From NCBI RefSeq assembly GCF_016722925.1, contig NZ_JAEQNC010000003.1, positions 1 to 64,000 of the forward strand: DNA of 64,000 nt. The letters run 5' to 3'. Shown in pieces: positions 8,863-17,906 of this stretch. Each line of letters begins with the position of its first letter. The first letter of the stretch is position 1. Under the pieces are notes generated by a model. That model was not told the DNA's origin, did not search any database, and saw nothing but the letters and a program-made list of their open reading frames with translations. The DNA is from Phytoamicus setariae (GTDB lineage: Bacteria; Pseudomonadota; Alphaproteobacteria; Rhizobiales; Rhizobiaceae). Position numbers and translations under genes: made by a program.

Positions 8863-9696
8863 ATGAACTGGTTCATTCCCATCGCCCGAGGTGGCCTGAA
8901 GGTCTATCTCTTCGCCTTCTTCGCCTTCGTCTACGTGCCGCTGGTGCTGATCGTCGTCTATTCCTTCAATTCCAACCCGATCAACATGATGACCTGGTCC
9001 GGCTTCACCACGGACTGGTATGCGCAGGTGCTCGGCTTCAAGACGAAAGTGGCGACCGACGCCTTCTACGTCGAATCCACCGACCAGTTGCTGGCGGCGG
9101 TACGCAATAGCCTGGTTATCGCCCTGGTCACCACGACCGTCGCCACCGTGCTCGGCTCGGCTGCCGCAATTGCCGTCTACCGGTATTCTTTCTTCGGCCA
9201 GCGCTTCTATCGCACCATGCTGTTTTTGCCGATGCTGATGCCGGATATCGTGCTCGGCATCGCGCTGCTGCTGTTCTTCGTCAGTCTCGGCATGAATCCC
9301 GGGCTGCTGACGATCATCATCGGCCAGTGCACCTTCCTGATCTCCTATGTGTTCATCGTCGTCTCGGCCCGGCTTGCCGGCATGGACCGGACGCTGGAAC
9401 AGGCGTCCGCCGATCTCGGCGCGGGCGAATGGATGACCTTTCGGCGGATCCTGCTGCCGCAACTGATGCCCGGCATCATCGGCGGCGCGCTTCTGGCCTT
9501 CATCATCTCGATGGACGACCTGGTGATCACCTACTTCGTCGCCGGCGCCGAAGTGACAACGCTGCCGATGTACATCTTCGCGATGCTGCGCCGCGGCCTG
9601 AAACCGGAAGTCAACGCCATCGCGGTGATGATGCTGTCCTTCTCCTTCGTACTCGCCTCGACCGGGCTATATCTCCGCTCGCGGCGCAGTCTCTAG
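8863..9696 (+). CDS. Polyamine-type ABC transporter permease (PotC-like)
   Basis: A 277-residue membrane protein; the ATG at 8863 follows a GAGGAG ribosome site. The N-terminal segment (LFAFFAFVYVPLVLIVVYSFN) and the EAA loop ASADLGAGEWMTFRRILLPQLMPGI are those of PotC/PotI permeases. It completes the importer with the two upstream genes and the divergent binding protein. The peptidase gene follows 26 bases downstream and is probably in the same transcript. Confidence 0.92.
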   Translation: MNWFIPIARGGLKVYLFAFFAFVYVPLVLIVVYSFNSNPINMMTWSGFTTDWYAQVLGFKTKVATDAFYVESTDQLLAAVRNSLVIALVTTTVATVLGSAAAIAVYRYSFFGQRFYRTMLFLPMLMPDIVLGIALLLFFVSLGMNPGLLTIIIGQCTFLISYVFIVVSARLAGMDRTLEQASADLGAGEWMTFRRILLPQLMPGIIGGALLAFIISMDDLVITYFVAGAEVTTLPMYIFAMLRRGLKPEVNAIAVMMLSFSFVLASTGLYLRSRRSL

Positions 9697-9722
9697 CTTT
9701 CTGAATTGCGGATGATCCACAC

Positions 9723-10847
9723 ATGACCAAGGTTTCAATACCCCTCGCCAAGCGCGCCCGCGACTATGACGTGCCCTTTTCCGGAAACACCGGCCCGCTG
9801 AATGCCATCACCGATGTCGAGGGCATCCATGTCGGTTTCTCGACGATTCGCGAGGAGACCCCGCGGCCGGGGCGCAAGAGGCCGGTGCGCACCGGCGTGA
9901 CGGCCATCGTGCCGCATGCGCAATCGGATGTGCCGGTTCCCGTGTTCGCCGGTGTCCACCGGTTCAACGGCAATGGCGAGATGACCGGATCGCACTGGAT
10001 CGAAGACGGCGGCTATTTCCTCGGACCGGTTCTGATCACCAACACCCATGGCGTCGGCATGGCCCATCACGGTGCGGTGGAGTGGATGCTGCAGCGCTAT
10101 GCCAGCACCTATGACAGCGACGATTTCCTCTGGATCATGCCTGTGGTGGCCGAGACCTACGACGGCGTGCTCAACGACATCAACGGCCAGCATGTCACCG
10201 TGCAGCATGCGCACGAGGCGTTGAATTCGGCGGCGTCAGGCCCCGTGGCCGAAGGCAATGTCGGCGGCGGCACCGGCATGATAACCTATGGCTTCAAGGG
10301 CGGCACAGGCACGGCATCACGGGTGGTCGAGATCAACGGGAAGCGCCATGTGATCGGCGCGCTCGTGCAGGCCAATCACGGGCAGCGCGAATGGCTCACC
10401 ATCAGCGGCGTCCCGGTTGGGCCCGAGATGATGGACAAGAGCCCAGCCAGCCAGATGCAGGAGCGTGGCTCGATCATCGTCGTCATCGCCACTGATCTGC
10501 CCTTGGCACCGCATCAGCTGACACGGCTTGCCCGTCGCGGCGCTATCGGCATCGGCCGCAACGGGACTGTCGGCGGCAACAATTCCGGCGACATCTTCCT
10601 GGCCTTCTCGACCGCCAACGCGCTGCCGATGCGGCACAAGGCAGCCCAGGTGCTGTCGATCGACATGGTCAACGACGATATCCTCGATCCGGTCTACCAG
10701 GCGGCGATCGAAAGCGTCGAGGAAGCGGTCATCAATGCGATGTTTGCGGCAGAGACCACTGGCGGCACACCCTATGACCGCTTCACCGTAGAGGCGATCG
10801 ACAAGGAAAGACTGATGGCGATCCTGAAACGATATGGCCGGGTCTGA
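9723..10847 (+). CDS. P1-family peptidase (DmpA-type aminopeptidase, autoprocessing)
   Basis: A 374-residue homologue of DmpA/BapA N-terminal nucleophile hydrolases, which release N-terminal residues from small or beta-amino-acid peptides. These enzymes cut themselves between Gly249 and Ser250 to expose the Ser nucleophile. Here GS lies at residues 249-250 in QERGSIIVVIATDLPL, matching position and context. Upstream, TDVEGIHVGFSTI and NVGGGTGMITYGFKGGTGTASR are also typical. No signal peptide is obvious, so it probably acts in the cytoplasm. Its place behind the importer suggests that some imported amide- or peptide-like compound is hydrolysed here; this is inference. Confidence 0.9.
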   Translation: MTKVSIPLAKRARDYDVPFSGNTGPLNAITDVEGIHVGFSTIREETPRPGRKRPVRTGVTAIVPHAQSDVPVPVFAGVHRFNGNGEMTGSHWIEDGGYFLGPVLITNTHGVGMAHHGAVEWMLQRYASTYDSDDFLWIMPVVAETYDGVLNDINGQHVTVQHAHEALNSAASGPVAEGNVGGGTGMITYGFKGGTGTASRVVEINGKRHVIGALVQANHGQREWLTISGVPVGPEMMDKSPASQMQERGSIIVVIATDLPLAPHQLTRLARRGAIGIGRNGTVGGNNSGDIFLAFSTANALPMRHKAAQVLSIDMVNDDILDPVYQAAIESVEEAVINAMFAAETTGGTPYDRFTVEAIDKERLMAILKRYGRV

Positions 10848-10892
10848 CGTCGGGACCCGGCTTGCCACATGGATTTCAGCCTTGATCAAGGC

Positions 10893-10915
10893 CGCGACCG
10901 GCACCGCTGGTCGCG
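10893..10915. terminator. Hairpin between convergent genes
   Basis: Inverted repeat CGCGACC (10893-10899) and GGTCGCG (10909-10915) with a 9-base loop, between the convergent ends of the P1 peptidase and the EamA transporter. It is followed by TCTTA rather than a strong T run. Terminator function is inferred from position. Confidence 0.45.
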
Positions 10916-10917
10916 TC

Positions 10918-11790
10918 TTACGTGATCGCCTCGGCTATGTCATTGGCCGTTCTTTCCGTCAGGACGATTGCCACTCCTGCGAGGATGATCAGCCCGCCAA
11001 GCAATTGCAGCAGCGTTGGTCGCTCGCCCAGCAGCAGAACGCTCCCTAAGATGGAGATTAGCGGGACGAGCAGCAGAAACGGCGCAAGTCTTATGACCGG
11101 GACACGGCCGAGAAGTTGATACCAGATCCCAATGCCGAGAGCCGTCATGACGACACCCAGATAGATGACGGCAAGCCAGCTTCCGGTGGACGCCGTGCTG
11201 ATTACGGCCGCATGGCCCGTCTCGAGCACGAACGAGATCAACAGCAATTGCGGCACGGCAAACAGCGATGCCCAGGCGAGGGTGCTGAAACCTCCGATGC
11301 CCGTTAACGTTCGAACCTTGATTTGTCCTAGTGCCCAAACCACGGTACTCGCCAGCGAAAGAACGACCGCCAGGACGTTTCCCTGCCCGAAAACAACACC
11401 GATGAGCAAAACAACTCCAACCAGCGCCAGGCCGATGCCGAAAGCCTGCCGCGTCGTTGGCGTTTCACGCAACAGGATTGCCGCAACAAGGATCAACGCT
11501 GGCGCTTCCATCTGCGCCAGAAGTACGGATGTCGATACGTCTAGGTCTTTCATCGCGGTGTAGGACAGACTGTAGGGAATGCCAAAGGCGAAAATGGAGA
11601 TGAATGCCACGTCGCGCCATTTTCCCGTTGGCATCCTCACGAACCAGACGAGCACAAGGGCTGTGACGGCAAAACGAAACGCCGCGAGCAGGACGGGCGG
11701 GAAGTGTGACATAGCCCCCTTGGTGAATACCCAACCTAGCCCGAATATTATGGCCATCAAGCATGCGAGTAAGAAGTCACTAAATTTCAT
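10918..11790 (-). CDS. EamA/DMT-family transporter
   Basis: A 290-residue integral membrane protein starting at the ATG at 11790 (MKFSDFLLACLMAIIFGLGWVF). It has about ten hydrophobic segments in two EamA repeats; the second ends in PLISILGSVLLLGERPTLLQLLGGLIILAGVAIVL, the usual signature of amino-acid or metabolite exporters of the drug/metabolite superfamily. It is divergent from a LysR regulator at 11940. The substrate cannot be predicted from sequence. Confidence 0.88.
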   Translation of the reverse strand: MKFSDFLLACLMAIIFGLGWVFTKGAMSHFPPVLLAAFRFAVTALVLVWFVRMPTGKWRDVAFISIFAFGIPYSLSYTAMKDLDVSTSVLLAQMEAPALILVAAILLRETPTTRQAFGIGLALVGVVLLIGVVFGQGNVLAVVLSLASTVVWALGQIKVRTLTGIGGFSTLAWASLFAVPQLLLISFVLETGHAAVISTASTGSWLAVIYLGVVMTALGIGIWYQLLGRVPVIRLAPFLLLVPLISILGSVLLLGERPTLLQLLGGLIILAGVAIVLTERTANDIAEAIT

Positions 11791-11851
11791 TGAACTGATG
11801 ACCCATGAAGAAAGACAATCTAATCTCCGCAACGGAGCTGAATAAACACTA

Positions 11852-11886
11852 ATTCATAAAATTCACGCTGTTGCTCTATTCATAAA
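11852..11886. promoter_or_regulatory. Direct repeat in EamA-LysR divergent promoter
   Basis: The nonamer ATTCATAAA occurs at 11852-11860 and again at 11878-11886, 26 bases apart, each followed by a (C/A)TTCAC or CTCAC-like tail. The repeat sits in the AT-rich gap between the EamA start and the LysR start, where a LysR protein would be expected to bind. Confidence 0.4.
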
Positions 11887-11939
11887 CTCACTCGTGCTGA
11901 TACTCTAACCAGATGATCTTATGTCTTGGGTTAGATTTC

Positions 11940-12860
11940 ATGCCTGGAAAATCAGCTTGGATGCCGTCGTTGAATGCTCTCAGAGCATTTGATGCGGTGG
12001 CGCGACACGGCAGCTTTCAAAAGGCTGCAGATGAACTGAACGTCACGTCGCCTGCGATCCAGCAACTCGTGCGCTCTTTAGAAGAAGCAGTCGGCCAGCC
12101 GCTGATCACGCGGCAGAACCGTAAGCTTGGCTTGAGCGGGGCAGCGGCTTCAGCTATGCCATTCTTGAGCATGGCTTTTGAAAACTTGGCCGCCGCAGTG
12201 GCAGGGATGCGGTCCTATGCACGACCGAAGGGTATTACTGTTTCTGTCGAACCGTCTTTCGCAGCAGCATGGCTGTTGAACCGCCTGCAAGATTTTCAGG
12301 AACGCCATCCAGACATCGATGTGTTTATCGACGCATCATTGCGTCTCGTCGATATCGAGCGCGATGCCGACGTTGCAATTCGATATACGCGACCCGAGAC
12401 CGGCGATTATGCGTCCAGTCAACTTTTCGAAGACGAAACAATTGCCGTCTGTGCGCCAAATCTGGCCGATAAATTAGCTGACGTGCGATCATGCACGTGC
12501 GACTGGCCAAGCGATGTCTGCCTGATCCACTATGAAAGCCCGCGTCGTGTTGGCCTGCAGCCGGACTGGCGGACCTGGCTTGCCGCCAGCAATATCTCGT
12601 CCGATATGCCTTCGAAGGGACTGCGGTTCTCGGACTACAACATGGTGCTCCAATCAGCGATAGCCGGACACGGCATAGCACTGGCGAGCAAGCCCTTGAT
12701 CGGGGACGCCATGAGGGTGGGGTTGTTGAAAGATGCATTTTCAAAAAGCATCAAGAACGGGTTCGTATACCGTGTGATGACGACAAAGGCTGCAGCCTCT
12801 CGCGTAGAGGTTGCAGCCTTTGTTGACTGGCTGGTCGAAGTCGTCAAAGCGGACACATAG
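11940..12860 (+). CDS. LysR-family transcriptional regulator (GcvA-like)
   Basis: A LysR regulator of about 300 residues. ATG codons at 11913, 11940 and 11961 are all in frame; homologues of the GcvA branch usually begin at the PSLNALRAF element, so 11940 or 11961 is most plausible. The HTH is LNALRAFDAVARHGSFQKAADELNVTSPAIQQLVRSLE. The effector domain contains WLLNRLQDFQERHPDIDVFIDASLRLVDIERDADVAIRY, typical of this branch. It is divergent from the EamA transporter, which it probably controls. Confidence 0.88.
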   Translation: MPGKSAWMPSLNALRAFDAVARHGSFQKAADELNVTSPAIQQLVRSLEEAVGQPLITRQNRKLGLSGAAASAMPFLSMAFENLAAAVAGMRSYARPKGITVSVEPSFAAAWLLNRLQDFQERHPDIDVFIDASLRLVDIERDADVAIRYTRPETGDYASSQLFEDETIAVCAPNLADKLADVRSCTCDWPSDVCLIHYESPRRVGLQPDWRTWLAASNISSDMPSKGLRFSDYNMVLQSAIAGHGIALASKPLIGDAMRVGLLKDAFSKSIKNGFVYRVMTTKAAASRVEVAAFVDWLVEVVKADT

Positions 12861-12875
12861 GTTCCGTGCGAACTC

Positions 12876-13970
12876 TCAAGCTGCCAATGTTGCAAGCTTT
12901 GCCCTGATGGCATCGATCGTCGGCTTCAGCACTTCCGAGACACCCGGAATAGCCAGCACCTTGTCGAACAATCCGTTGAGCGTCGGCACCATCGGCTTGA
13001 CCACGGCAGCGAGCGCGGTTTTCTGCGCAGCCGAGAGCTGGCCGAAGCCCGTGGCGATCTTGTCGATATCGGCCTGGGCCGCTTGCAGTTTCGGCAATGC
13101 AGCCTGTGCAGAAGCGGCGTCGGTAATGCCGCCAACTGCCGTTTGCAGGCTGGTCAATGTATCGCCGAGCTGCTTGCCGACATCCATTGCGGCTGGCGCC
13201 ACTTCCTGAGTGGTGGTCGTTGCCGGTGGCGTCGCGGCTTGCTGTCTCGGTCGTCCGAGATAGTAGTAAAGCGCGGCAGCGACGATCAACAGGGCAATCA
13301 GCCATAGCAGCCACCGTGACGACGAAGGCGCAGCCTGCGCGACGGACTGCTGGGCAGTGCTGGCAGCGGAAGAGGCTGCTGCGGTCGTGCGGGCGGCTGT
13401 CTGGCTGGCGGTGCGTACGGTCCCACCGAGCGCGCCCAGCAAGCCGGTTCCGGCAAGCATTTCGCCTATGCCGGACGGCAGTGCCGCAGCGATATTGTCC
13501 TTCTGGCTTGCCAAAAGGCCGGCAATGTTGCCTGGGCTGAGATCGCCGTCACTCTTGTCGGCCAGACCGTTCAGCACAAGAGGCGCAAGCATCCCCAGCA
13601 ACGAGGTGCCGGCGTTCTTGTCCAGCCCCGCATGGTTGCTGATGGCATTTGCAAGCATTCCGCTGTCTCCCGTACCGAACAGCGACGAGAGTATCTTTGA
13701 TCCGTTTTGAATAAGCGGCGCCTGGTTGCCTGCACTGAGCATGTTGGTCAGGTCGCTAAGAGTCGCGCTTTGCTGGCCAACCGCGTCAGCGATTTTTTCG
13801 GCGCCCCCGGGCTGCGCCGCGACACCGCCAAGACCAGCGAGCAAAGTCGGCACGGCTGCGGCAATCGCCCCCTGGACCTTGTTTGCATCGAGGCCGAGCG
13901 CACCAGCGACGCGGCCAATCATATCCGGTGTGAGAAATTGAAGGATGTAGGAAACGAGGTTGCCTGCCAT
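12876..13970 (-). CDS. DUF937-family protein with one membrane helix, function unknown
   Basis: A 364-residue protein. Residues about 1-140 match the DUF937 pattern: helical, with PDMIGRVAGALGLDANKVQGAIAAAVPTLLAGL and KILSSLFGTGDSGMLANAISNHAGL, plus repeated SLLGMLAPLVLNGLA. An Ala/Thr-rich linker (185-216) leads to a single transmembrane helix at 219-238 (RWLLWLIALLIVAAALYYYLG). A second helical region at 255-364 is rich in Ala and Gln and probably lies on the other side of the membrane. There is no signal peptide. The gene stands alone, convergent with the LysR gene. Confidence 0.75.
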   Translation of the reverse strand: MAGNLVSYILQFLTPDMIGRVAGALGLDANKVQGAIAAAVPTLLAGLGGVAAQPGGAEKIADAVGQQSATLSDLTNMLSAGNQAPLIQNGSKILSSLFGTGDSGMLANAISNHAGLDKNAGTSLLGMLAPLVLNGLADKSDGDLSPGNIAGLLASQKDNIAAALPSGIGEMLAGTGLLGALGGTVRTASQTAARTTAAASSAASTAQQSVAQAAPSSSRWLLWLIALLIVAAALYYYLGRPRQQAATPPATTTTQEVAPAAMDVGKQLGDTLTSLQTAVGGITDAASAQAALPKLQAAQADIDKIATGFGQLSAAQKTALAAVVKPMVPTLNGLFDKVLAIPGVSEVLKPTIDAIRAKLATLAA

Positions 13971-14407
13971 TGAGTTTTCCTCCGCATTTGCCCGTTGCGA
14001 AAAGCGATGGGGAAATCGAGTTCAAAAAGGTCTGGCTACTAGGGCCTTCCGGCTACGTCGAAAGGAGACGTCACACTGATAGTACGCAAACTGCATCGAC
14101 GCACGAAGACGAAAGACCTCATGCAGCTCTTGGTAATTTAGCAAACACTACCATTCGGCGAAACGCTTGGCTAGGCACAAAGTTGCGCCCGATTGGCGAA
14201 GCGCTGCGCATTTGGCACGCTTTGCAATGGTTATCAGGGTCGATTGTCACATCCGTACTATCAATTCGCAACAATTGCGCCAATTTATAGTAGGTGGCAC
14301 ATGCGAAGCGTGCACCATGCCGGTGCAATCCAAGCGCACCGGCACAACCACAGAGATGCAGCCTACCGCTACGCTCAGTACGATCCCTGCGTTCAGATCC
14401 TGGACTT
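13971..14407. other. 437-base intergenic stretch without a recognisable gene
   Basis: Between the DUF937 gene start and the 3' end of the XRE-cupin gene. Short open frames cross it on both strands but none has a convincing start, ribosome site, codon bias or recognisable protein pattern. It must hold the DUF937 promoter. No repeat, tRNA or strong hairpin was seen. Confidence 0.6.
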
Positions 14408-15013
14408 CTAGAAGCTCGGCGGGCTGATAGCCCACATGACGATTGCTTCACCCGGGCCCGGATTCCTATACCGGTGAGGCTCGCCAGAGGAATAGGAGCA
14501 GCTGTCGCCCTCATGGAGGTGGAAATGGCGTTCTCCGACCCAGATCTCAAGTTCGCCCGAGATGACAAACCCGACGCCGTCACCATCATGCGTATAGCTT
14601 TGCGCGCTTTCGGTCCCTGGCGGTAGACGCGTATAGATCATCTCGACCTGCAAGCTCATCTTCGGCGTGACCAGTTCGTCGATGATGCCGTGCTCATATT
14701 GAATGCGCAGGCGGTTGCCGCGACGTATGACATATCCGTGCTCATCGGGCGGAACGGGAGATGCGCCGGCAAAAAACCACTGCACCGTCACGCCAAGACT
14801 TTTGGCGATGTTCACCAGAGCCGGAATGGACGGGAAAGCAAGGTTGCGCTCGATCTGGCTGATATAGCCGGTGGACAGGTTGCAACTCTCCGCCAACTGC
14901 GCAAGCGTCATCTTGCGCCGTTTGCGCAGGCCGCGAATGCGCTCGCCGAGGACGAGGTCCTCGCCCGAAGATTCCTCTTCGATTTCGGGTTCAAGATCGC
15001 CCACAGGGGACAT
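14408..15013 (-). CDS. XRE-type HTH regulator with C-terminal cupin domain
   Basis: About 201 residues from the ATG at 15013; an in-frame GTG at 15091 would add 26 residues that do not look conserved. The HTH occupies about residues 23-77 (LGERIRGLRKRRKMTLAQLAESCNLSTGYISQIERNLAFPS). A cupin sensor domain follows, with YTHDGDGVGFVISGELEIWVGERHFHLHEGDSCSYSSGEPHRYRNPG. This architecture is common in regulators of amine and amino-acid catabolism. It is divergent from the cupin/flavoprotein pair at 15239-17599, its probable target. Confidence 0.88.
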   Translation of the reverse strand: MSPVGDLEPEIEEESSGEDLVLGERIRGLRKRRKMTLAQLAESCNLSTGYISQIERNLAFPSIPALVNIAKSLGVTVQWFFAGASPVPPDEHGYVIRRGNRLRIQYEHGIIDELVTPKMSLQVEMIYTRLPPGTESAQSYTHDGDGVGFVISGELEIWVGERHFHLHEGDSCSYSSGEPHRYRNPGPGEAIVMWAISPPSF

Positions 15014-15238
15014 GTCCGCTTTCTGTTTCGTTTGGAATAAAGGCGCCGCCTTGCGACCGCATACCCACTTGAGCCAAGGCGATGCCCGCACTTGTTACCG
15101 ATCGCGCATTCCGGCGCAAGACATTCGCAGAGAAAATCCGAAATCGATCGCAATTTGTTCCCACAGTAAAATTTTGTCTCGCTTTTTTACTTTAGATAAA
15201 ATATTCAATCCTCAATTCAGGTCGATGGGAGGAGCCAA

Positions 15239-15592
15239 ATGACCGACGTCGTACATTTCAAAAAGTCCGAGCGGGCCTTCGAGGCCTATGGAGACGATCC
15301 CCGCCGCGCGACGATTTCCAGGCTTGTCGGCCCGGAGCTGAGCAAGACGATGGGCGCCGGTATTGCGCGCTTCGATGACTGTTCCATCGAATGGACGGTT
15401 CTCTATGATGAGCTGATCGTTACACTTGAGGGCAAGTTTCGCCTGCGGGTCGGCGAACAGGTGTTCGACACCGTGCCTGGCGACGTGCTGTGGGTGCCAA
15501 AGGGAACCTCGCTCGCCTACGAAGGCGAAGGCGCGACCGTATTTTATGCGCTCGATCCCGTCGACTGGAAGTCACGCCAGATCAAAGCCTGA
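15239..15592 (+). CDS. Small cupin protein (EutQ-like)
   Basis: A 117-residue single-domain cupin. The middle reads ELIVTLEGKFRLRVGEQVFDTVPGDVLWVPKGTSLAYEGEGATVFYALDPVDW, as in the C-terminal domain of EutQ proteins. A good ribosome site (GGGAGG) lies 8 bases upstream of the ATG. It is followed 48 bases later by the dimethylglycine-demethylase-like flavoprotein, and the divergent regulator also contains a cupin. A metal or substrate-binding role in amine catabolism is possible; the biochemical activity is unknown. Confidence 0.8.
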   Translation: MTDVVHFKKSERAFEAYGDDPRRATISRLVGPELSKTMGAGIARFDDCSIEWTVLYDELIVTLEGKFRLRVGEQVFDTVPGDVLWVPKGTSLAYEGEGATVFYALDPVDWKSRQIKA

Positions 15593-15640
15593 CAACCCGC
15601 TATGTTCGGGCGCAATGCAACTGGGAGCTCCGCACTCGCG

Positions 15641-17599
15641 ATGACCACCAATCCGTTTCCAAACCTCTTCGAACCGCTGCAAATTCGCGGCGCACGCCTG
15701 AAAAACAGGATCATGTCCACCGGACATGACACGACCCTGCCGACCGACGGCCTGGTCAACGACGCGCTGGTTGCTTATCACGAGGCACGCGCCCGCGGCG
15801 GCGCCGGACTGATCGTCAGCCAGGTGGCCGGCGTACACGAGACGGCCCGCTATACGTCCCACATGCTGATGGCGACCGAAGACGAATGCATCAACGGCTA
15901 TCGCCGGCTCGCCGATACCTGTCATGCGCATGGCTGCATGATTTTTTCCCAGCTCTTCCACCCGGGACGGGAGATCATGGAAGGCGGCGATGGGTTACTG
16001 ACGGTGGCCTATGCGCCGTCGGTTTCGCCCAATGAGCGTTTCCGTGTCATGCCGAGAGAGCTCGACAGGAAACTGATTGCCCAGATTGTCGAAGGCTATG
16101 GTCAGGCGGCGCGCCGCATGCACGAAGCTGGCCTTGACGGCGTCGAATTCGTGGCAAGCCACGGCTACCTCCCCGCCCAGTTCTTCAATCCGCGCGTCAA
16201 TCGCCGGACGGACGACTATGGTGGATCGCTGGAAAACCGGCTTCGCTTTGCCATCGAGTGTCTAGCAGCCATGCGCGCGGCGACATCCGACGATTTCGTC
16301 ATCGGCATGCGCATCAGCAGCGGCGAACGCGATGAAACAGGACTCGTGCCTGATGAAGTCATGGATTGCTGTCGGCTGCTCGAACCGCTGCTCGACTATG
16401 TAAACATCACGGCGGGAACCTCCGCGTCTCTCGGTGGCGCGGTACATATCGTCCCGCCTATGGCCTATCAGAGCGCCTATCTCGCCAATGACGCCGCAGC
16501 ATTCCGCAAGGCGCTTGGCATTCCTGTCTTCGTGGCAGGGCGGATCAATCAGCCGCAGGATGCCGAAACCATTCTGGCCAGCGGCTCCGCCGATGTCTGC
16601 GGCATGACGCGCGCGCTGATCTGCGATCCCGATATGCCCGAGAAAGCCGAGGATGGGCGTACGGACGACATCCGCGCCTGCATTGCCTGCAATCAGGCCT
16701 GCATCGGACACTTCCATCGCGGCGTTCCGATATCCTGCATCCAGCATCCCGAAACCGGGCGCGAGCTGAAATACGGCTCGATGCAAGCCGCGGCTCGCTC
16801 GAAAACGGTCATGGTCATCGGCGGTGGACCGGGCGGCATGAAGGCGGCCGTCATCGCGGCAAGTCGCGGCCACAAGGTCACGCTCTACGAGGCCGCCACC
16901 CAGCTTGGCGGGCAGGCATTGCTTGCCCAGCAATTGCCGCGCCGCGCCGAATTTGGCGGAATTGTCACCAATCTGTTGCGCGAGCTGGAACTTGCTCAGG
17001 TCCGCGTGGTCAAGGGCGTTCGGGTAGACCAGGCGCTGGTCGAAAGCGAAAAGCCGGATGCGGTCATCATTGCAACCGGTGCACGCCCCTATATTCCTGA
17101 GATACCGCAGGACGGCCAGATCCAGGTCGTCGATGCCTGGCAAGTGCTGCGCAACGAGGTCAAGGTCGGCCGGCGCGTGGTCGTCGCCGACTGGCGCTGC
17201 GACTGGATCGGTCCTGGCATCGCAGAATTGCTCGTCAAGGACGGATGCAATGTCGAGCTTGCCGTCAACGGTACCCACCCCGGCGAGCTTCTGCCTCTTT
17301 ATGTCCGCGACAATATCGCCGCAGAACTGCACCGCAACGAAGTTCGCGTAACACCCTATGCCCGCCTCTATGGTTGCGATGGCAGCACGGTCTACATGCA
17401 GCACAGTGTCAGCGAGCAGCCGATCATGTTCGAGGATGTCGACACGCTGGTGCTCTGTCTCGGGCATGAGCCGGTCGACGATCTCGGCGCCTTGCTCAGC
17501 GACCGCGTGCCCGAAATGCACAGGATCGGCGATTGCATGGCCCCCCGGACTGCTGAGGAGGCGGTCTACGAGGGCTTGAAGGCCGCCTGGGCGCTGTAG
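15641..17599 (+). CDS. FMN/4Fe-4S/FAD oxidoreductase of the trimethylamine dehydrogenase / DgcA type
   Basis: A 652-residue protein starting at the ATG at 15641. Residues 1-340 form an old-yellow-enzyme TIM barrel (SHGYLPAQFFNPRVNRRTDDYGGSLENR). The iron-sulphur motif is Cys347, Cys350, Cys354 and Cys366 (CxxCxxxCx11C), as in trimethylamine dehydrogenase and 2,4-dienoyl-CoA reductase. A dinucleotide loop follows at 392-399 (VIGGGPGG). The order barrel, cluster, FAD/NAD fold matches demethylases such as DgcA and stachydrine demethylase. With the cupin and XRE-cupin regulator it probably demethylates a methylated amine or betaine; the precise substrate is not determinable. Confidence 0.85.
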   Translation: MTTNPFPNLFEPLQIRGARLKNRIMSTGHDTTLPTDGLVNDALVAYHEARARGGAGLIVSQVAGVHETARYTSHMLMATEDECINGYRRLADTCHAHGCMIFSQLFHPGREIMEGGDGLLTVAYAPSVSPNERFRVMPRELDRKLIAQIVEGYGQAARRMHEAGLDGVEFVASHGYLPAQFFNPRVNRRTDDYGGSLENRLRFAIECLAAMRAATSDDFVIGMRISSGERDETGLVPDEVMDCCRLLEPLLDYVNITAGTSASLGGAVHIVPPMAYQSAYLANDAAAFRKALGIPVFVAGRINQPQDAETILASGSADVCGMTRALICDPDMPEKAEDGRTDDIRACIACNQACIGHFHRGVPISCIQHPETGRELKYGSMQAAARSKTVMVIGGGPGGMKAAVIAASRGHKVTLYEAATQLGGQALLAQQLPRRAEFGGIVTNLLRELELAQVRVVKGVRVDQALVESEKPDAVIIATGARPYIPEIPQDGQIQVVDAWQVLRNEVKVGRRVVVADWRCDWIGPGIAELLVKDGCNVELAVNGTHPGELLPLYVRDNIAAELHRNEVRVTPYARLYGCDGSTVYMQHSVSEQPIMFEDVDTLVLCLGHEPVDDLGALLSDRVPEMHRIGDCMAPRTAEEAVYEGLKAAWAL

Positions 17600-17906
17600 T
17601 CGGGAGCCGTCCGGTCTGCGAGCTTGGTGGCTGTTCTTCAGTCACCAGGCTTACGGCCCGCAAGCCCAAGCCATGCTGCGACCAATGGCATTTGGTGCTA
17701 TAGTATCGTGTTGACCCGGACGCGTGGAGAGTGTTCTGCGGTCACATCTGATGAAAATCATTCCACCGAACGTCGTCGTGCGTGTTCATGCAACACGCAG
17801 CGCGGTGCGCATCCGGCATCGAATGCCGTCTCATTCCACGATCGACCAGGCTTCTGCAACGACGGGGCACCAGAACGGAGATTGCAACCCAAAGAAGGAG
17901 CGTGCC
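17600..17906. other. 307-base stretch without a recognisable gene
   Basis: Between the flavoprotein stop and the small protein at 17907. Open frames crossing it continue into the next gene without convincing starts. It should contain the promoter of the small gene; no repeat or hairpin stands out. Confidence 0.5.

Noticed and set aside
13971-14407. Short open frames on both strands as a possible small gene or pseudogene
   Set aside because: No start signal, protein pattern or similarity to a neighbour could be seen.
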